This document shows positions 10,950-22,205 of a stretch of 64,000 nucleotides of DNA, piece after piece. Below the pieces are notes generated by a model. The model saw nothing but the letters and a program-made list of their open reading frames with translations. It made no database searches and was not told the DNA's origin. Origin of the DNA: Sthenelais limicola (lineage: Eukaryota; Annelida; Polychaeta; Phyllodocida; Sigalionidae); assembly GCA_942159475.1 (NCBI GenBank), contig OW804102.1, positions 22,820,684 to 22,884,683 on the forward strand, read 5' to 3'. The position numbers and the translations under genes are program-made. How positions within the stretch are numbered: position 1 is the first letter of the stretch; each line of letters starts with the position of its first letter.

Positions 10950-11330
10950 ACAAACGGGCTAAAAATTAATAATAAAAAGATCAAAATGCAAAATTGTACT
11001 GGCTCAAGGGGGACAGAAAATGACTATATATTATATAATGGAGGGAATCGAATAGATTGTGTGGAAGAATTTCGTTATCTGGGATACCAGCTGGACTGTA
11101 ATTTAAACATGAATCAGCACATAAACTATATGTTTACGAGCAGCACAATTGAAAAACAGGCTGACATAAATCAGACATTATATTACAAAAGATCGTGCAT
11201 AATATATACAACTTATATTCTCCCTGTGTTGGAGTTATATAACTATTGATAACTATTGATTTAGCCTCTAAACAACAGCCTTGTCGGCTGCAGATTGTAC
11301 AAAACCACTGCTTATGTGTAGCGTGAGAAT
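10950..11330 (+). pseudogene. Degenerate LINE reverse-transcriptase C-terminal fragment
   Basis: The 87-codon frame at 10986-11249 reads VEEFRYLGYQLDCNLNMNQH, the pattern of the post-catalytic region of non-LTR retrotransposon RTs (YLGxxLD...N...H.). It breaks with a stop at 11249. About 45 bases further on another frame reads LQIVQNHCLCVA, the usual LINE 'LQ.vQNkal' continuation, then hits another stop. Upstream catalytic motifs are absent. A dead fragment; the clade (Jockey/CR1-like) is uncertain. Confidence 0.6.
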
Positions 11331-11699
11331 AAGAGAAAACCAACGGATATCTAATTTTATTTTGCATGGGGGATGTGGTTTATCCCCCTATCCTTGCCCT
11401 TAAATGTTAGACAAATGGAAGATAAGCTTGCCTTCTCTGTAAATGTGAAAAAGTTATGCGAGAATATGTTTCTTCGCACGGAGGAAATATAGTCAGGCGA
11501 GGATCCAATTGACTTTCTCTAAATCGATCTGAAATATCGTTATAATTGAATATTTGATATGTAAGTTACTAGGGTTAAAGTTTGCTTGCTTGTGTGGATA
11601 CACAATATGGAATATTATTGAAGCTTTGTCCTTTAGATTGCAAACCTACATTGACTGTCATGACTTAAACGATGCGTCGGTGATGGTTTTATGCACTTG
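11331..11699. other. No gene seen
   Basis: May include further decayed LINE sequence (a frame reading through about 11460), but nothing identifiable. Confidence 0.35.
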
Positions 11700-11835
11700 T
11701 CAATTGCATCCACCCCTCCACCCCCGGGGATGTGGGGGAATGGTAGGGGAATGTGTGAGAAAACATTCCTCCACCCAGGCGGAGATTTCCCTTAGTTTAC
11801 AGCAATATCAACTGGAGGGGTGGGGGAATGTCCGC
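11700..11835 (+). repeat. Dispersed repeat shared with 57730-57975
   Basis: Starts CACTTGTCAATTGCATCC. The block at 11712-11800, reverse complemented, matches 57890-57970 (GTAAACTAAGGGAAATC, GCCTGGGTGG, CTACCATTCCCC). Both copies start with the same CACTTGTCAATTGCA end, suggesting a TIR element with an internal inversion or two nested copies. Confidence 0.5.
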
Positions 11836-12740
11836 CAGTGCCCACTCTATACCATGGTTCCCAAGAGAGGAATAGCATTGTATAAAATATATCACAAATA
11901 GATATGTGATAATGAACACAATTAGATATGAGATAGTGATAAATATAGCTTCAGTAAAAATGCCACATCCCTGTAGGATATTCATGGATCTGGACCATTT
12001 TTTGGTGTACACGATTACTCTCTCCCTTTATCTCTAGTGTTGAGGCAAGTGTTGGGGTTAGGGGAAGAGATTAGCAGCTAGAACAGATGGTAAGATGCAC
12101 TGACTAGAAGGGAAAATAGGAATTGGAGGCTTCCAGTTTGTTTCACCTGCGCTCCCGGAGCCGCAAATGGGGGCCTGTGTGTGTACCTACTGGATTTTGT
12201 CATCAGTGATAGTGATTAGGGGGGGGGGGTTGATTCCAAAGGAATTTCCCGGCACGCATGAAATGGAGTCAGGTAGGCAAGTTGTCTGGCCATGGTATGC
12301 AGTCACAGCTATTGCATGGGATATGCGTGGTTTCCTGGTTGATACTCCTTCTTTGTGCCTCTGGAGGTAGTTCAGATCTTATGCAAACTTGGTAGCAGTC
12401 ATGGGTCAATGGTCAGATGGCTGGACGTCCATCGACTGGTTATCAACTAGTCATCAACCAAGGGCCAAATGCTGTTCCTATTCGGCCCCCGATCATCCTG
12501 TCAACGATCGGTTGATTCTGTATGCCTGGCCCCCAGTGGCCGAATTCCCGATTCCATACCATGGGCAGAAATCATTTAAGAGAGTCAGGGTTACTCCCAC
12601 CTTTTACCCACACTTTAGTCATCCACCAACTGGTTTCACCTAACCCATAATTAGGCCACACAGTGTTTTGGACAGCCGCTAGAGAGGCATACTGTATACA
12701 GACTGTAACCACTATCTATACAGTGTTTAGACAGCAACCA
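11836..12740. other. No recognised gene; one GC-richer 84-codon frame
   Basis: The frame at 12389-12643 is more GC-rich than its surroundings and encodes a Trp/Pro-rich peptide, but shows no domain, splice sites or homology I can name. Otherwise non-coding. A G10 run lies near 12219. Confidence 0.3.
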
Positions 12741-12744
12741 CCCT

Positions 12745-12940
12745 TTATATATAGTGTTTCAATAGTGTCAGGTCTGAACATGACTTGCTGAACTAGATGG
12801 GGTACTCTAATTCCACTGAGTGTCATGTCTTAACTATACAGGCTGCAACCAACCCCTATATAGTGTTTCAATAGTGTCAGGTCTGAACGTGAATTGCTGG
12901 ACGAGATGGGGTACTCTAATTCCACTCTAATCTATACTAG
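12745..12940 (+). repeat. Tandem duplication, about 114-bp period
   Basis: TATAGTGTTTCAATAGTGTC, AGGTCTGAAC, GATGGGGTACTCTAATTCCA at 12750-12820 recur at about 12863-12928 with few changes. Two copies, non-coding. Confidence 0.7.
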
Positions 12941-12972
12941 AAATGTAAAGATCATTTAGTGTTGGGGATAAA

Positions 12973-13035
12973 GTTGGGTAGGGTTAGGGTTATGGGAGGC
13001 AGCTAGTTGTTGAGGGGGTTAGGGTTAGGGGCGAG
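12973..13035 (+). repeat. Short interstitial TTAGGG-like motifs
   Basis: GGGTTAGGGTTATGGG and GGGGTTAGGGTTAGGGG. Four or so telomere-type hexamers in a G-rich stretch; probably interstitial rather than telomeric. Confidence 0.4.
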
Positions 13036-13164
13036 GGGGGTCTGGGGTATATGTCAAAAGTCTCCTGTAGATATATTTCTAGCCGAAATTCATCTATGTG
13101 CGTCCTTACTAACCCCATAAGAGTTGGTATCCAAGGGTTTAATGCATTCATTTGCATCAGAAAA

Positions 13165-13170
13165 TCTAAT

Positions 13171-13216
<46 letters not shown>
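13165..13216 (+). repeat. (TA)n microsatellite
   Basis: About 26 uninterrupted TA dinucleotides. Confidence 0.95.
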
Positions 13217-13220
<4 letters not shown>

Positions 13221-13261
13221 TAGTTCTGATTTTCTATTGGAATAGCATTGGACTTTTCCTA

Positions 13262-14079
13262 TCTCTATATTAATAAAATAAGGGTTTTGAGCCTTAAACC
13301 GCTATCTTCTCTGAAACCGCTGGCCAGATCTCCATTATATTTCACATGCACATTGCTAAAAATGGTGCCGAGCCATTCCACTATGTTTCATTAACAAATT
13401 AGGGTTGGAAAGGAGTTAGAAATGGGTTTACATCGAGCACCCCCATCCAGGGCCCCCAGCGCTGCCTGAAAACAAACCTATCAGTGCCCCTTCGCCAGGT
13501 TTCTGGGTCACCCAAAGCATGACGTCATGGACAGGTACCATGGCAAGTCGTTGCTTCACTACAGGACGGGAGTTGATATATTTCACCATATTTCCACCTA
13601 AAGGAACTCAGGACATGTCCATTGTGGGGGCAGGGGGAGAGGCAATGGGAGGCAAAAAAACATCTTAACAGGGTACCATTTGAGGTATATGGGTCGGGGG
13701 GAGGGGGAGTGGGTAGGGGAGGTGGAGGGGGGAGAGGGACAGGGGGAGAGGGTAAGGGGGAGGGGAAGGGGGGACAGGGACAGGGGGAGGGGGGACAGGG
13801 ACAGGGGGAGGGGGGAGAGGGGAGGGGGGAGAGGGGCGGGGGTAGGGGGGAGAGTGAATGGGCGGAGGGGGGAGAGGGAATGGGAGGCAACAACAATACA
13901 ACAGTGACAAAAAAACATTTTAACAGGGTTCCATTTGAGGTATGAATGTTAATACAGATACTAACTTACAGAGACAACTTGAAAGAGAAAGATGGTTGGA
14001 GAGGGAACAAGGAGAGTGGGAAGATGTGGGCCCCACTGTCCCACTAGCAAATCCCGTGTGAAGCATGGGTATTTGCTAG
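13262..14079 (+). mobile_element. Non-autonomous Helitron, copy 1 (818 bp)
   Basis: The 5' end is A|TCTCTATATTAATAAAATAA, the usual Helitron 5'-TC start. The 3' end is the hairpin CCCGTGTGAAGCATGGG (14053-14069), then TATTTGCTAG|T, giving the canonical short hairpin plus CTAG terminus inserted between A and T. There is no Rep/helicase coding. The interior carries a G-rich tract inside a 255-bp internal duplication. Sequence near the 5' end (CTCTGAAAC, then TTTCAC) and the 3' end matches the second copy at 36771-37809. Confidence 0.75.
13640..13925 (+). repeat. G-rich minisatellite inside Helitron
   Basis: Runs of GGGGGA and GACAGGGACAGGGGGAGGGG at 13690-13870 are flanked by direct repeats of about 35 bp: ACATCTTAACAGGGTACC at 13664 and ACATTTTAACAGGGTTCC at 13914. 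Four or more G-runs in a row imply quadruplex potential. Gly/Arg and Pro/Ser open frames here are low-complexity artefacts. Confidence 0.8.
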
Positions 14080-14105
14080 TATAGTTCTAATGCACCCAAG
14101 TTACT

Positions 14106-14540
14106 GGGCGGCTCAAGTGATGCTTAGTTCAGATATTCAGCTATCGTCTACATAGTATATCCAGTATAGTTCAGGGGTGATGGTCTCACACACAGCTGTG
14201 GACTTCAAAAACCCTGTCATGTTCAAAGGTGACACTTTTTGTGTATATATTGGGGGTAGGTATGTAATTTAGATCTTTAGCCTGTGCCTGGCCAACGCAT
14301 ATATCAGAAATTACTAAAAGTTGAAGTCTCTAAGGAACCCTGAGGGTTTATCCTCCACTTGCTGTCACTGGGCAGCTCAGGCTCTGCTTAGTTCAAATAT
14401 TCAGCTATTGTCTACATCGCATATATTTAGTATAGTTCAGAGGTGATGGTCAAACACTGTTATAAACATTAAAAAGCTATCTAGTTCAAACATGACTCTT
14501 TTCTTGTATATATATAATAAGGGGGTAGGTTTGTAACTTT
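14106..14540 (+). repeat. Tandem duplication, about 265-bp period
   Basis: TGCTTAGTTCAGATATTCAG (from about 14123) and its continuation, CTACATAGTATAT, AGTATAGTTCAGGGGTGATG, recur from about 14378 as diverged copies. Confidence 0.65.
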
Positions 14541-15926
14541 TACTTTTGTAACAATTATCACTTGATCCCACCCACCCACTCCAAATAACACATCCCTCGC
14601 ACTACCTTGGCAATACTCATTTAAATCAATTATACTATATTGAACATATCAAATATCAATTGTATAATCATCATTCTACAACCCTTTATTATTGTATAAT
14701 CTCCCTCCGCATATTTAATTATTCTTTCAAAAATCAAAATCGCATTTCAATTTCATTCATTCATTTATTATAACTTTTATATACATTTCAACAACAAAAA
14801 TAAAGATGTTTTCGCCCAAGTTTTGCTTCAGCTTATACATATATATCACTTTAATTCAATTTAATTTGGGGAATCACAAATGTCGAATATTTCATTATAT
14901 GGATTACTATATGTATTCACGAATTTTTCTTGTTAAAATATGGAATTTTGTATAGTCAGCGACTACTGAGAAAAAGTGTACTCATTACATGTATAATGTT
15001 TTTGCTGAATAAAAATATTTAAATACGAGTACAAATTGATATTGAATGCTTGAAATTGACTTGAAATTGAACGCAATACAATTACTTTTAGAAAAAAACT
15101 AACTCAGTCGCTTAGAATATCGCACTTGTTGCTATGCAACTCGTGCACTTTTCATGCTCCTTCCACCAACGAGCCGAAACATTGGGTCAGAAAATATAGA
15201 TAAAATATTCAACAACTCACCGCAATATTAGTGTTGAAACACTTATTTCAACTGTAATATTAATTAACCACATTATAATTAATGATATGTTGAACTGAAT
15301 TGAGTAAGGTCAATGTACGGGTCAGGTCGTCAGAAAATGTACAATTTTTTAACTATAAAATGTAAAATTGATTAAATATTAGGCCCAATATGTACAATTT
15401 ATTAACTATTAACTTTAATGACTCGATTCTTTTGCCTACTAACGAAATTGCCATCACAGGAACTCGTCATTTAATCAATCCAATCTACAATTGCTATTAT
15501 TTTTTCCCATTAAAGTATTTATAGCATGTACACGTTTCTCTATTGGCTTTTGTGTGCTATTCTAAGGTCCAATTTATACCAACCGGTTTATTTGGCACTT
15601 GGCATAACATTATTGTTCCAAAAATATAATTTAATTAAACTTTAATTAGGATTAGACAATCACAATTTAACTAGTCCGTGCATTTAACCATACGCGCCAG
15701 GCTCTATAATGCTGCCCCCGCAGTATTAAGAGTTATTCTTTTTTTTTAAAAAAGAAGACAAATAGCAGAAGATAGTGAATAGGCAGCCATAACATGATGA
15801 TATCTATATTTTGCAGAAATGTGTGTATTATAAAATTTATTCAATTGAAAATTTAAACAATTCAAAGCCTGAATAAAACTATTCTAATTACATTATGGTG
15901 AGCTCCTAAATTAATCCTAAACTAAT
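14541..15926. other. No gene; scattered short repeat pieces
   Basis: AT-rich. Holds the GCTGAATAAAAATATTTAAA tail-like motif at 14994-15030 and a fragment of the GGGTCAGGTCGTCAGAAAAT MITE at 15316-15350. Confidence 0.45.
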
Positions 15927-16085
15927 GCCTACTTCGCTATTCTGTTTCCTGGCCTAGGACTAAGCGTTCTAATGGGATTATAATGACATTGTGTGGTCTT
16001 AATGGAATTATAATGGCACTTTTTGTTTGAGGCGAGAGGCTTTCCCTCCGTTTGAAGGGACTCCCTCATCTTTGGGCCTAGACTG
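15927..16085 (+). repeat. 159-bp dispersed repeat, copy 2
   Basis: Same length and block order as 6867-7025. It ends ten bases before a MITE copy at 16095. Confidence 0.7.
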
Positions 16086-16094
16086 TCATGGTCA

Positions 16095-16314
16095 GGGGTC
16101 TGTTTCATAACAAGGCTTTACTTAGCTAACTTGATAGCTTAGCTATGTTTCCTTCCCAATTTAAGCAACTGGTAAGGAACTGTCAGGGAAAGAATTTGCC
16201 GTTACACACAATGTTATTTTGTATTCCTACAGTATAAATTCCCTATACATAAGCCAGGAAATCTAGCTTAGCAAGGAACATTTTAAGTAAGGATTTCTTA
16301 TTCAATAAGCCCCA
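16095..16314. mobile_element. MITE, GTTGCATAAGAAATC family, copy 2
   Basis: Left end GGGGTCTGTTTCATAA, right end on the minus strand GGGGCTTATTGAATAAGAAA. Internal blocks match 5381-5580 (AAGGAACTGT, TACACACAAT, TAAGGATTTCT). Confidence 0.7.
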
Positions 16315-16755
16315 GAATACTGGCAGAAGATAAGATAAGAGAATGTTTTATTTGTCACAGGATATGGTAGGCAGAATATTCCCTCTGGGACAGAGGTGGC
16401 AGCGCTAGCTAAGGATATGGTAGTTAAGACAAAAAGGTTGTGGGCATCTCAAAAAAAGAGTTCTTCCCGGCAATGCCTTTCTTGTTTCATCTCTTGGTTA
16501 CAAGAATGTAAAATGCCTAGCCCTTCCTTTTCTAACAGATTCGGTACAACGTGTGTCGCTAATAATCTGATATTGAACACATCTAAAAAATTGCAAGTTG
16601 TATTGTTGTCAGACGATATAATAGATGACCGTTTTAACTCGGTGAACCCCAAGTCCAAGTCTATGTTGATGCTCGCTTAGCTGCATTGCCAGACGAGAGA
16701 CGCAAGACACTGTATAGTTTTTCTATGTAATTTTCGGACCAGACGACATCTGTAC
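16315..16755. other. No recognised gene
   Basis: A 94-codon frame (16396-16680) shows no recognisable domain and no clear promoter. Left unassigned. Confidence 0.35.
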
Positions 16756-16996
16756 ATGGGTCGGATTCTGCAGAAAATGTACAATTGGCAGCTCTACACA
16801 TTTAGGAAATTCTGCTAAATTAGGCTGCAATTTGGCCAATACTAGGTAAATTCGAGAATATTCTGCATTGCATTGATTCTAGCAATCTGTTTGGTTAGGT
16901 TGAACTATATTCTGAACTTTATTTTTGTCTGAAATTTGGGTTATTTTTGAGGATTGGTGAAGGTGAATTGTACATTTTCTGAAAATCTGACCCACA
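16756..16996 (+). mobile_element. MITE, GGGTCAGATTTTCAGAAAATGT family
   Basis: Starts ATGGGTCGGATTCTGCAG and ends CTGAAAATCTGACCCACAT, terminal inverted repeats of about 30 bp. About 240 bp. Internal hallmarks: TTTACTAAAT-type and TAGCAATCTGTTTGGTTAGG. At least seven other copies lie in this window. Confidence 0.75.
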
Positions 16997-17091
16997 TATA
17001 CTTTATGACTCTCGCTTCGCTTCACCCAGCAACCAGACAGTCCACCAAAGCTGCTCCATGAAATATATACTCCGAATTGATCAGCTTGTTT

Positions 17092-17180
17092 GTGGGTGGG
17101 TGGGTGGGCGGGCGGGAGGGAGGGTGGGTGGGTGGGTGCGTTGGTGGGTGGGAGGGTGGGTGGGGGATGTTGGGGGCAAA
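17092..17180 (+). repeat. (GGGT/GGGC/GGGA)n tract
   Basis: About 80 bp of G3-4 runs with one-base spacers, a strong G-quadruplex candidate on the plus strand. Open frames over it are artefacts. Confidence 0.85.
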
Positions 17181-17735
17181 GGAATGCCTTCATTGCCTTT
17201 GATATTTAATTATATCAAGAGTGACGAAAGAGGCACGTTTTTAACATGTTCTAACCATATGATAACTTACATGTGATTTCTATGTATTTCGAACGTTTGA
17301 CTAAAATATCTTAGGGACATTTAGAGTAATATTTATTGGGCTAGGGTTGATATTTCATATTTCACATTTCATTCTTTTATAACATACCTGCTGAGGATTG
17401 CCTCGTTTACTGTTTCTGGGTCGTGCTAAGGGATTATAGGGTTTATCTAATAGGATTCCTTGAGCAAGGTGTACCATACACATATTGCCAAGCCAAGCCA
17501 ACCAAGTTTCTATCATCGATCTACATATATATATATACACCTCGTAGTATACCTTGATACTCGATATATTTAATTTAATACATAACAGGTTAGCATAAGT
17601 GTAAGGTGAAATTTCCGCTCGTGGGAAGATGGCGATATTTGTATTCTTCTCGTTGTACTTTTCATAATGTTAAATTGATAACTTCGGCTCATGATGAATA
17701 CATAACTACGACCTTCAGAAGGCTACATTATAGGA
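17181..17735. other. No gene seen
   Basis: Nothing recognisable. Confidence 0.5.
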
Positions 17736-17860
17736 CCATCATTGAAATTGAATTGAAAAATACTTTATTCGTCCGAGGTTATACAGGTACAAGTATGAAA
17801 GTTAGACAAATGGGTGACCAGGCTTCTGGATAAAATCCAGATCTTCCAGCCGTTACTTCA
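17736..17860 (+). repeat. Retroposon-tail-like repeat (TTGAATTGAAAAATACTTTA)
   Basis: The block ATACTTTATTCGTCCGAGG, TTACAGGTAC, ACAAATGGGTGACCAGGCTT, CTGGATAAAATCCAG matches 52911-53020. A shorter relative lies at 52270-52330. The (TTGAA)n head plus 'CTTTATT' block is typical of reverse-oriented non-LTR or SINE tails; orientation inferred. Confidence 0.5.
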
Positions 17861-19735
17861 TAATAGAAAAGACATCTATATTAACAGAGAAACTGGCTAA
17901 AGACACATATTAACAGGGCAAGAACAAGCTAAAGTTATAAAACAAATTTGTATGTTATAAAGCAGGTTATAAAACAGATAATAATATCAAAACTGACTAA
18001 TATCACTTCTTATGATACATAGCACCGTCAGTTAATTATAGAGGCTCATTATATTTACGTACACACAATTAATTCCATCAATTTCCATCTTTTTCTAATA
18101 TTTTTAAACATCAATGTTTTCTAAATATTTTCTAAGTTCTTTCCTAGTTTCAATTTCAAATCATGCAAATATCTAGAAGTATTCTGAAGGGCAATTTGTC
18201 CCCAAATCCATTCGCCATACTATATATCTTCTAATTAACCTTCATCAAGTGCGTGTAAAACACTCGTATAAAACACGAGTGATATAAAATAAAAACATCA
18301 ATCATTGAATATAATATCGGGATTCGAGCATATTTGGATTTGAAAATTAACTTAGATGGCAGTACAGTGGCTGAAGAAAGAAAGTTTACAAACCACCATT
18401 AACCAAAATCGTTTTATCTTATCAAAACTAAGACACCCAGAAAGACATAAAATAATACATACAAAGATTAAATGGTAATGGATTCCATGGGACGAGTCTT
18501 AATGCAAATAAAAAGCCATTGCAGAGAAAGAGAAATAATATTATTATATTTGTAACATATTTATAATATGTAAAAATCAGTAACTACAACTGCAGCCAAA
18601 TAAATAATTATGCACAAATTAGGCCAACATCTCATTTTTCATTTTAGCAAGTCCATGCACCTTTAAGCATTAAATCTTAATCAGTAACGGACATCCTACA
18701 TCCTTACCGTATACTGTATTGATATACAATGTCATACTTATTTTGTTTTAATAATGTTATTCAGCTAATGCATTACGCAAATACAATATTCTCCGCACAG
18801 CTGATTCAAATTTAATCTATAAGAGATAGAAAAAACATCTAGATGTTATTACATTACCATCAAGGAATATATTCAGATTTCTCAAAAAAAATAAAAGAGA
18901 ATTTTAAGCACATACATTTATATTCCATCATTCAAGGACGAATCAAGGGAAACAAAACAGTTACAATGAAAAAGTGCATAGCAGTAGAATACGAAGAGAT
19001 AAAACCTCACACCAGGGACTGTGTCCACAAAAGCATGACAGTCCGCAAAAACATTCAATTAATCTAAAAAAAGAAATATTCCCAAAACACATACAATAAA
19101 CATACTTGTATTAGTTTGAAAGTACCTTTGTTATAATATAATAGATACACTATATGATATATATGATATATTACAAGGACGGTCCTTGAATGACTATACA
19201 ATGTGTGAAATCGTAAAATAACAAAAGACGCCTGGGGATATTAGCGAGGTCATAGCAATAGATAAGAGATAGCATCATTGTGATTTATTGAAACTGGTGG
19301 AACCCCATGCATTTGCAAGGAAGCTGGTTAAAAAAAATCTACTGGGAATGGTGGCCTTGGCCTAGAGTGGGGCATCCCGCTGAGGACCGGGTCAGTGTAC
19401 ATATAGGACTTGGGTACAAATTGATTTCCTTATCTGAGTGTATTTTTTTAACATTATAAGGCCCGAGGAGGGGCCTTAGTGGAGATTTATTGAACTGCTA
19501 ACCTCTAAAATAATGTTTCCGTAAAGAAGTACAAACACTGATAGATATTATGATTAGTATACTTATAAAATAATGATTTATTCATTATTGAACTTTAAAA
19601 TACAAAGGCGATTACACATCTGAGTGTTCACTGAAGTTCTCTGATGCCCTTGAATAATATGTGCTGTGTTACAGAAAAATATTCATTAGTCACAAAGAAA
19701 GGATTTAGAGATACCATTATAATTATATAAAAGGG
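17861..19735. other. No gene seen
   Basis: AT-rich intergenic sequence of almost 1.9 kb. Only short frames. A small hairpin (CACTCGT, then ACGAGTG) lies near 18259. Confidence 0.5.
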
Positions 19736-19810
19736 GAGATCAGGTGGATTCCAATGATGGTAAACTTTAGGATATCTAATATGTATATCTGTTTATGCTT
19801 GAAAATATCG
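19736..19810 (+). repeat. Short dispersed repeat shared with 51263-51340
   Basis: GGTGGATTCCAATGATGGTA and following blocks (ATCTAATATGTATATCTG) recur near 51275 with minor changes. Confidence 0.55.
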
Positions 19811-19979
19811 CTGGCTATCTTTGCAGACATTCACTGGTAAAGTAGTAATATGGACAACCCATGGACAAATCAACCTGAGGCAGGCTTTGAGAAATTAAAT
19901 AATGATATTGAAATATCATACAATAATTAATTTATTGGGGGAATAGGAAGAAGGTAGAATTTGAATATGATTTAAAATA

Positions 19980-20140
19980 TAGTAGTCCAGTAAAAATAGG
20001 GTTTGTCCTAGGAAAAATTGCAACAAAAGGTTTCTTAACGGTTTTGGGTAGTATGAGTGACCCTTATTAACATACTTAAAATCTAGAAAAATCTAGGTAG
20101 GGGAACATGCCCAAAATTGCAAAAAACAAAATGGCTGTCA
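19980..20140 (+). mobile_element. Left terminal arm of a 4.6-kb element
   Basis: From TAGTCCAGT near 19983 through CCTAGGAAAAATTGCAACAA, GGTTTTGGGTAGTATGAGTG and ATGCCCAAAATTGCAAAAAA. The reverse complement occurs at 24405-24572. About 150 bp, with its central 100 bp nearly identical. Confidence 0.75.
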
Positions 20141-20490
20141 CTAAAATATATAATCGACGGGTCGATGCCCATATTTGGGACCAAGGGCGGTTACTTTCCT
20201 TCTGGGCCACGCCCACAATTATTCAACCAATCACAGGCCATCATCCAGTTTGTTATGATGCGCCCATTGTTCTCTTAACCAATCAGAACCGTTGCTGCGT
20301 CTCGGTTCACCTGAAACGTTCTTGTTCACTCACTTTCAATTGCAGCATCGCCACGCACAGACGTGCAGGAACAGATAATTTTTTGCTTTACTGTATCTGT
20401 TTATGGCATATTAAAACCCAGCTTTGCTTGGTTTCGACCAAACTCCTTGTCGAACTTCTTCTATTACTCCTCGTCAACCCCCGTCCCAAC
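20141..20490 (+). other. Left-arm insert with CCAAT boxes
   Basis: GC-richer than its surroundings and absent from the right arm. Holds two forward CCAAT boxes (CCAATCACAGG near 20226 and CCAATCAGAACC near 20279). A 138-codon frame (20107-20523) overlaps it but shows no domain. It might supply a promoter to the element; that is inference. Confidence 0.3.
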
Positions 20491-20640
20491 ATATGCAATG
20501 AAATAAGAATAAAGTCCATATAATCAATATTTATAATGTTAGTGTACTGATATAGAAGAAATGAGAAAAAACAACCAGCAAAAGCATCCTGTGAAGGGAA
20601 AAATTCAAACTCATTTAAGAAATAAGAACTAAGTCAATAT
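20490..20640 (+). repeat. Left subterminal inverted repeat
   Basis: ATAAAGTCCATATAATCAAT, TTAGTGTACTGATATAGAAG and ACAACCAGCAAAAGCATCCT are reverse complements of blocks at 24155-24300. A second, direct copy of the AATATAATCAATATT/GTTAGTGTACTGATAT block lies at about 20635-20680. Confidence 0.75.
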
Positions 20641-20680
20641 AATCAATATTTAGCAAGTTAGTGTACTGATATATGAAAGA

Positions 20681-22205
20681 CATTACAAGAAAACATTAGG
20701 CAGGCCAGTAGACTTCCATCCCCAATCCTCTTGATGGAAATGAACTCCCTTCCAAGTTTGTGCATCCTCAGAATACATTTTTCTTCTGGTAGTTCTACTG
20801 TGTAGAATATTAATGTATAGTGCTAACTAAAAGGGGCTTAAAGAAACCAATCCCTTCAATCAAATGGTTGTAGAATTTATATACCATATGAATCTAAGGG
20901 ATCATTCCTTTCGGTTTAATTGATCTTGTCGTTCATGTATAGGTCATTGAGGCTAGTATTTCTAAATGACCACACATCAGTTTTTAGAGAAATGTGTCCA
21001 GCCAAGCAGAAAGGAAGCTCCCCATGGGAGTTATAGTTCCTTGGAAGTCCTGCTAGAAGTCACATCATATATAATGATGTCACCATCACACTTTTTCACG
21101 TTTAAATCCCTGTGTAAATCTTGTGTTAAACATACAAAACACAATAAAATCTGGAGAAAAGATGGTTAACAATGCAATATACTTAGAATATGTCTTTTTT
21201 TATCATTTGACTAAATTATCAGAGGCATTTCATGCATAGTTTTTATGATGTCATCATCAGACAATGTGTGGGATACCCCTTTGTCGTTGTGGGGGGGGGG
21301 GTTGTGATAATGGCAGACAAGGCAGCAAAGTTGTTTTACTCAAAAAGGGACTGAGGACAAGGAAGAAGAAAAGATCATCAATCAAATTATTAAGAAGCCA
21401 CATCTGGTACCATTTTTAACATATGGATGATAGAAAAATATACATTAACATTTTATTCACTGGAATTTAGTGAAAAAAATTACTATAATCATCACCCATC
21501 TTTACATGGCTGTACTCAGAAATCTGTCAGTGCACTGACACAGAAGGTAGGCCTAATATCTACTTATATATATTTCTACTGCTTTTAGAGCTTGAAAAAC
21601 CCCATGCCCAAAAGCCCAAGGCAACTAACAAATGTCATTAGGCAAGTTAAGTTTAATATTTGTCATCCGATTGGGCAAGTAAAAATCTCTGCTACAGCCG
21701 TTCCCATAGACTAGCCCTTTTCCCTAACCCTGCTGTTGTTTATAGGGCCCTAATGCATATCAGTTGAGGACTGTAATTAGTGACGATTTCAATATGACAG
21801 TTTTTTTTATTTTCTGAAGTTCCATTTTGTTATGTAACATTACGTAACATTGTGTAACCTCATTATATTTATATTATTATTAATTATCACCTATTATCAC
21901 ATTACTTTAAATCGCTAATTATACTTAACTAGCTAGGACTGTGCAAGTCTACTTATACATGCTAGGCCATGGATATTACGTAAGGGCTCCGCCCACTCAT
22001 TATTATGCATGTAACCTCCTGGAGGAGCCTGTAGTTGAGATTACCATTAAACAGTTGCTTCGTTCTTCTCATGAAGTTCAGACGTTTGTTAGACTTCTTC
22101 CATTAGATCATTACACTGGCGGACAACCCGCTCGATCTTGGACATAGAGATTTTTTTTCTCACAAAAAGCGAGTTCATTTGCAATTTGAAGCATGTTTTT
22201 GAGCG
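20681..22205. other. Interior of 4.6-kb element, no clear gene
   Basis: AT-rich with short frames. G10 run near 21290. TTACGTAA-like and GC-box-like (CTCCGCCCAC) motifs near 21976-21996 precede the open frame at 22206. Confidence 0.35.

Noticed and set aside
12973..13035. Telomere end
   Set aside because: Only a few TTAGGG-like hexamers within a G-rich stretch, with unique sequence on both sides.
13525..13945. Pro-rich and Gly/Arg-rich overlapping frames
   Set aside because: Encoded by the G-rich tract inside a Helitron; all frames on both strands are open, as expected for low complexity.
20107..20523. 138-codon frame
   Set aside because: Starts inside the terminal arm of an element and shows no domain; the region looks promoter-like instead.
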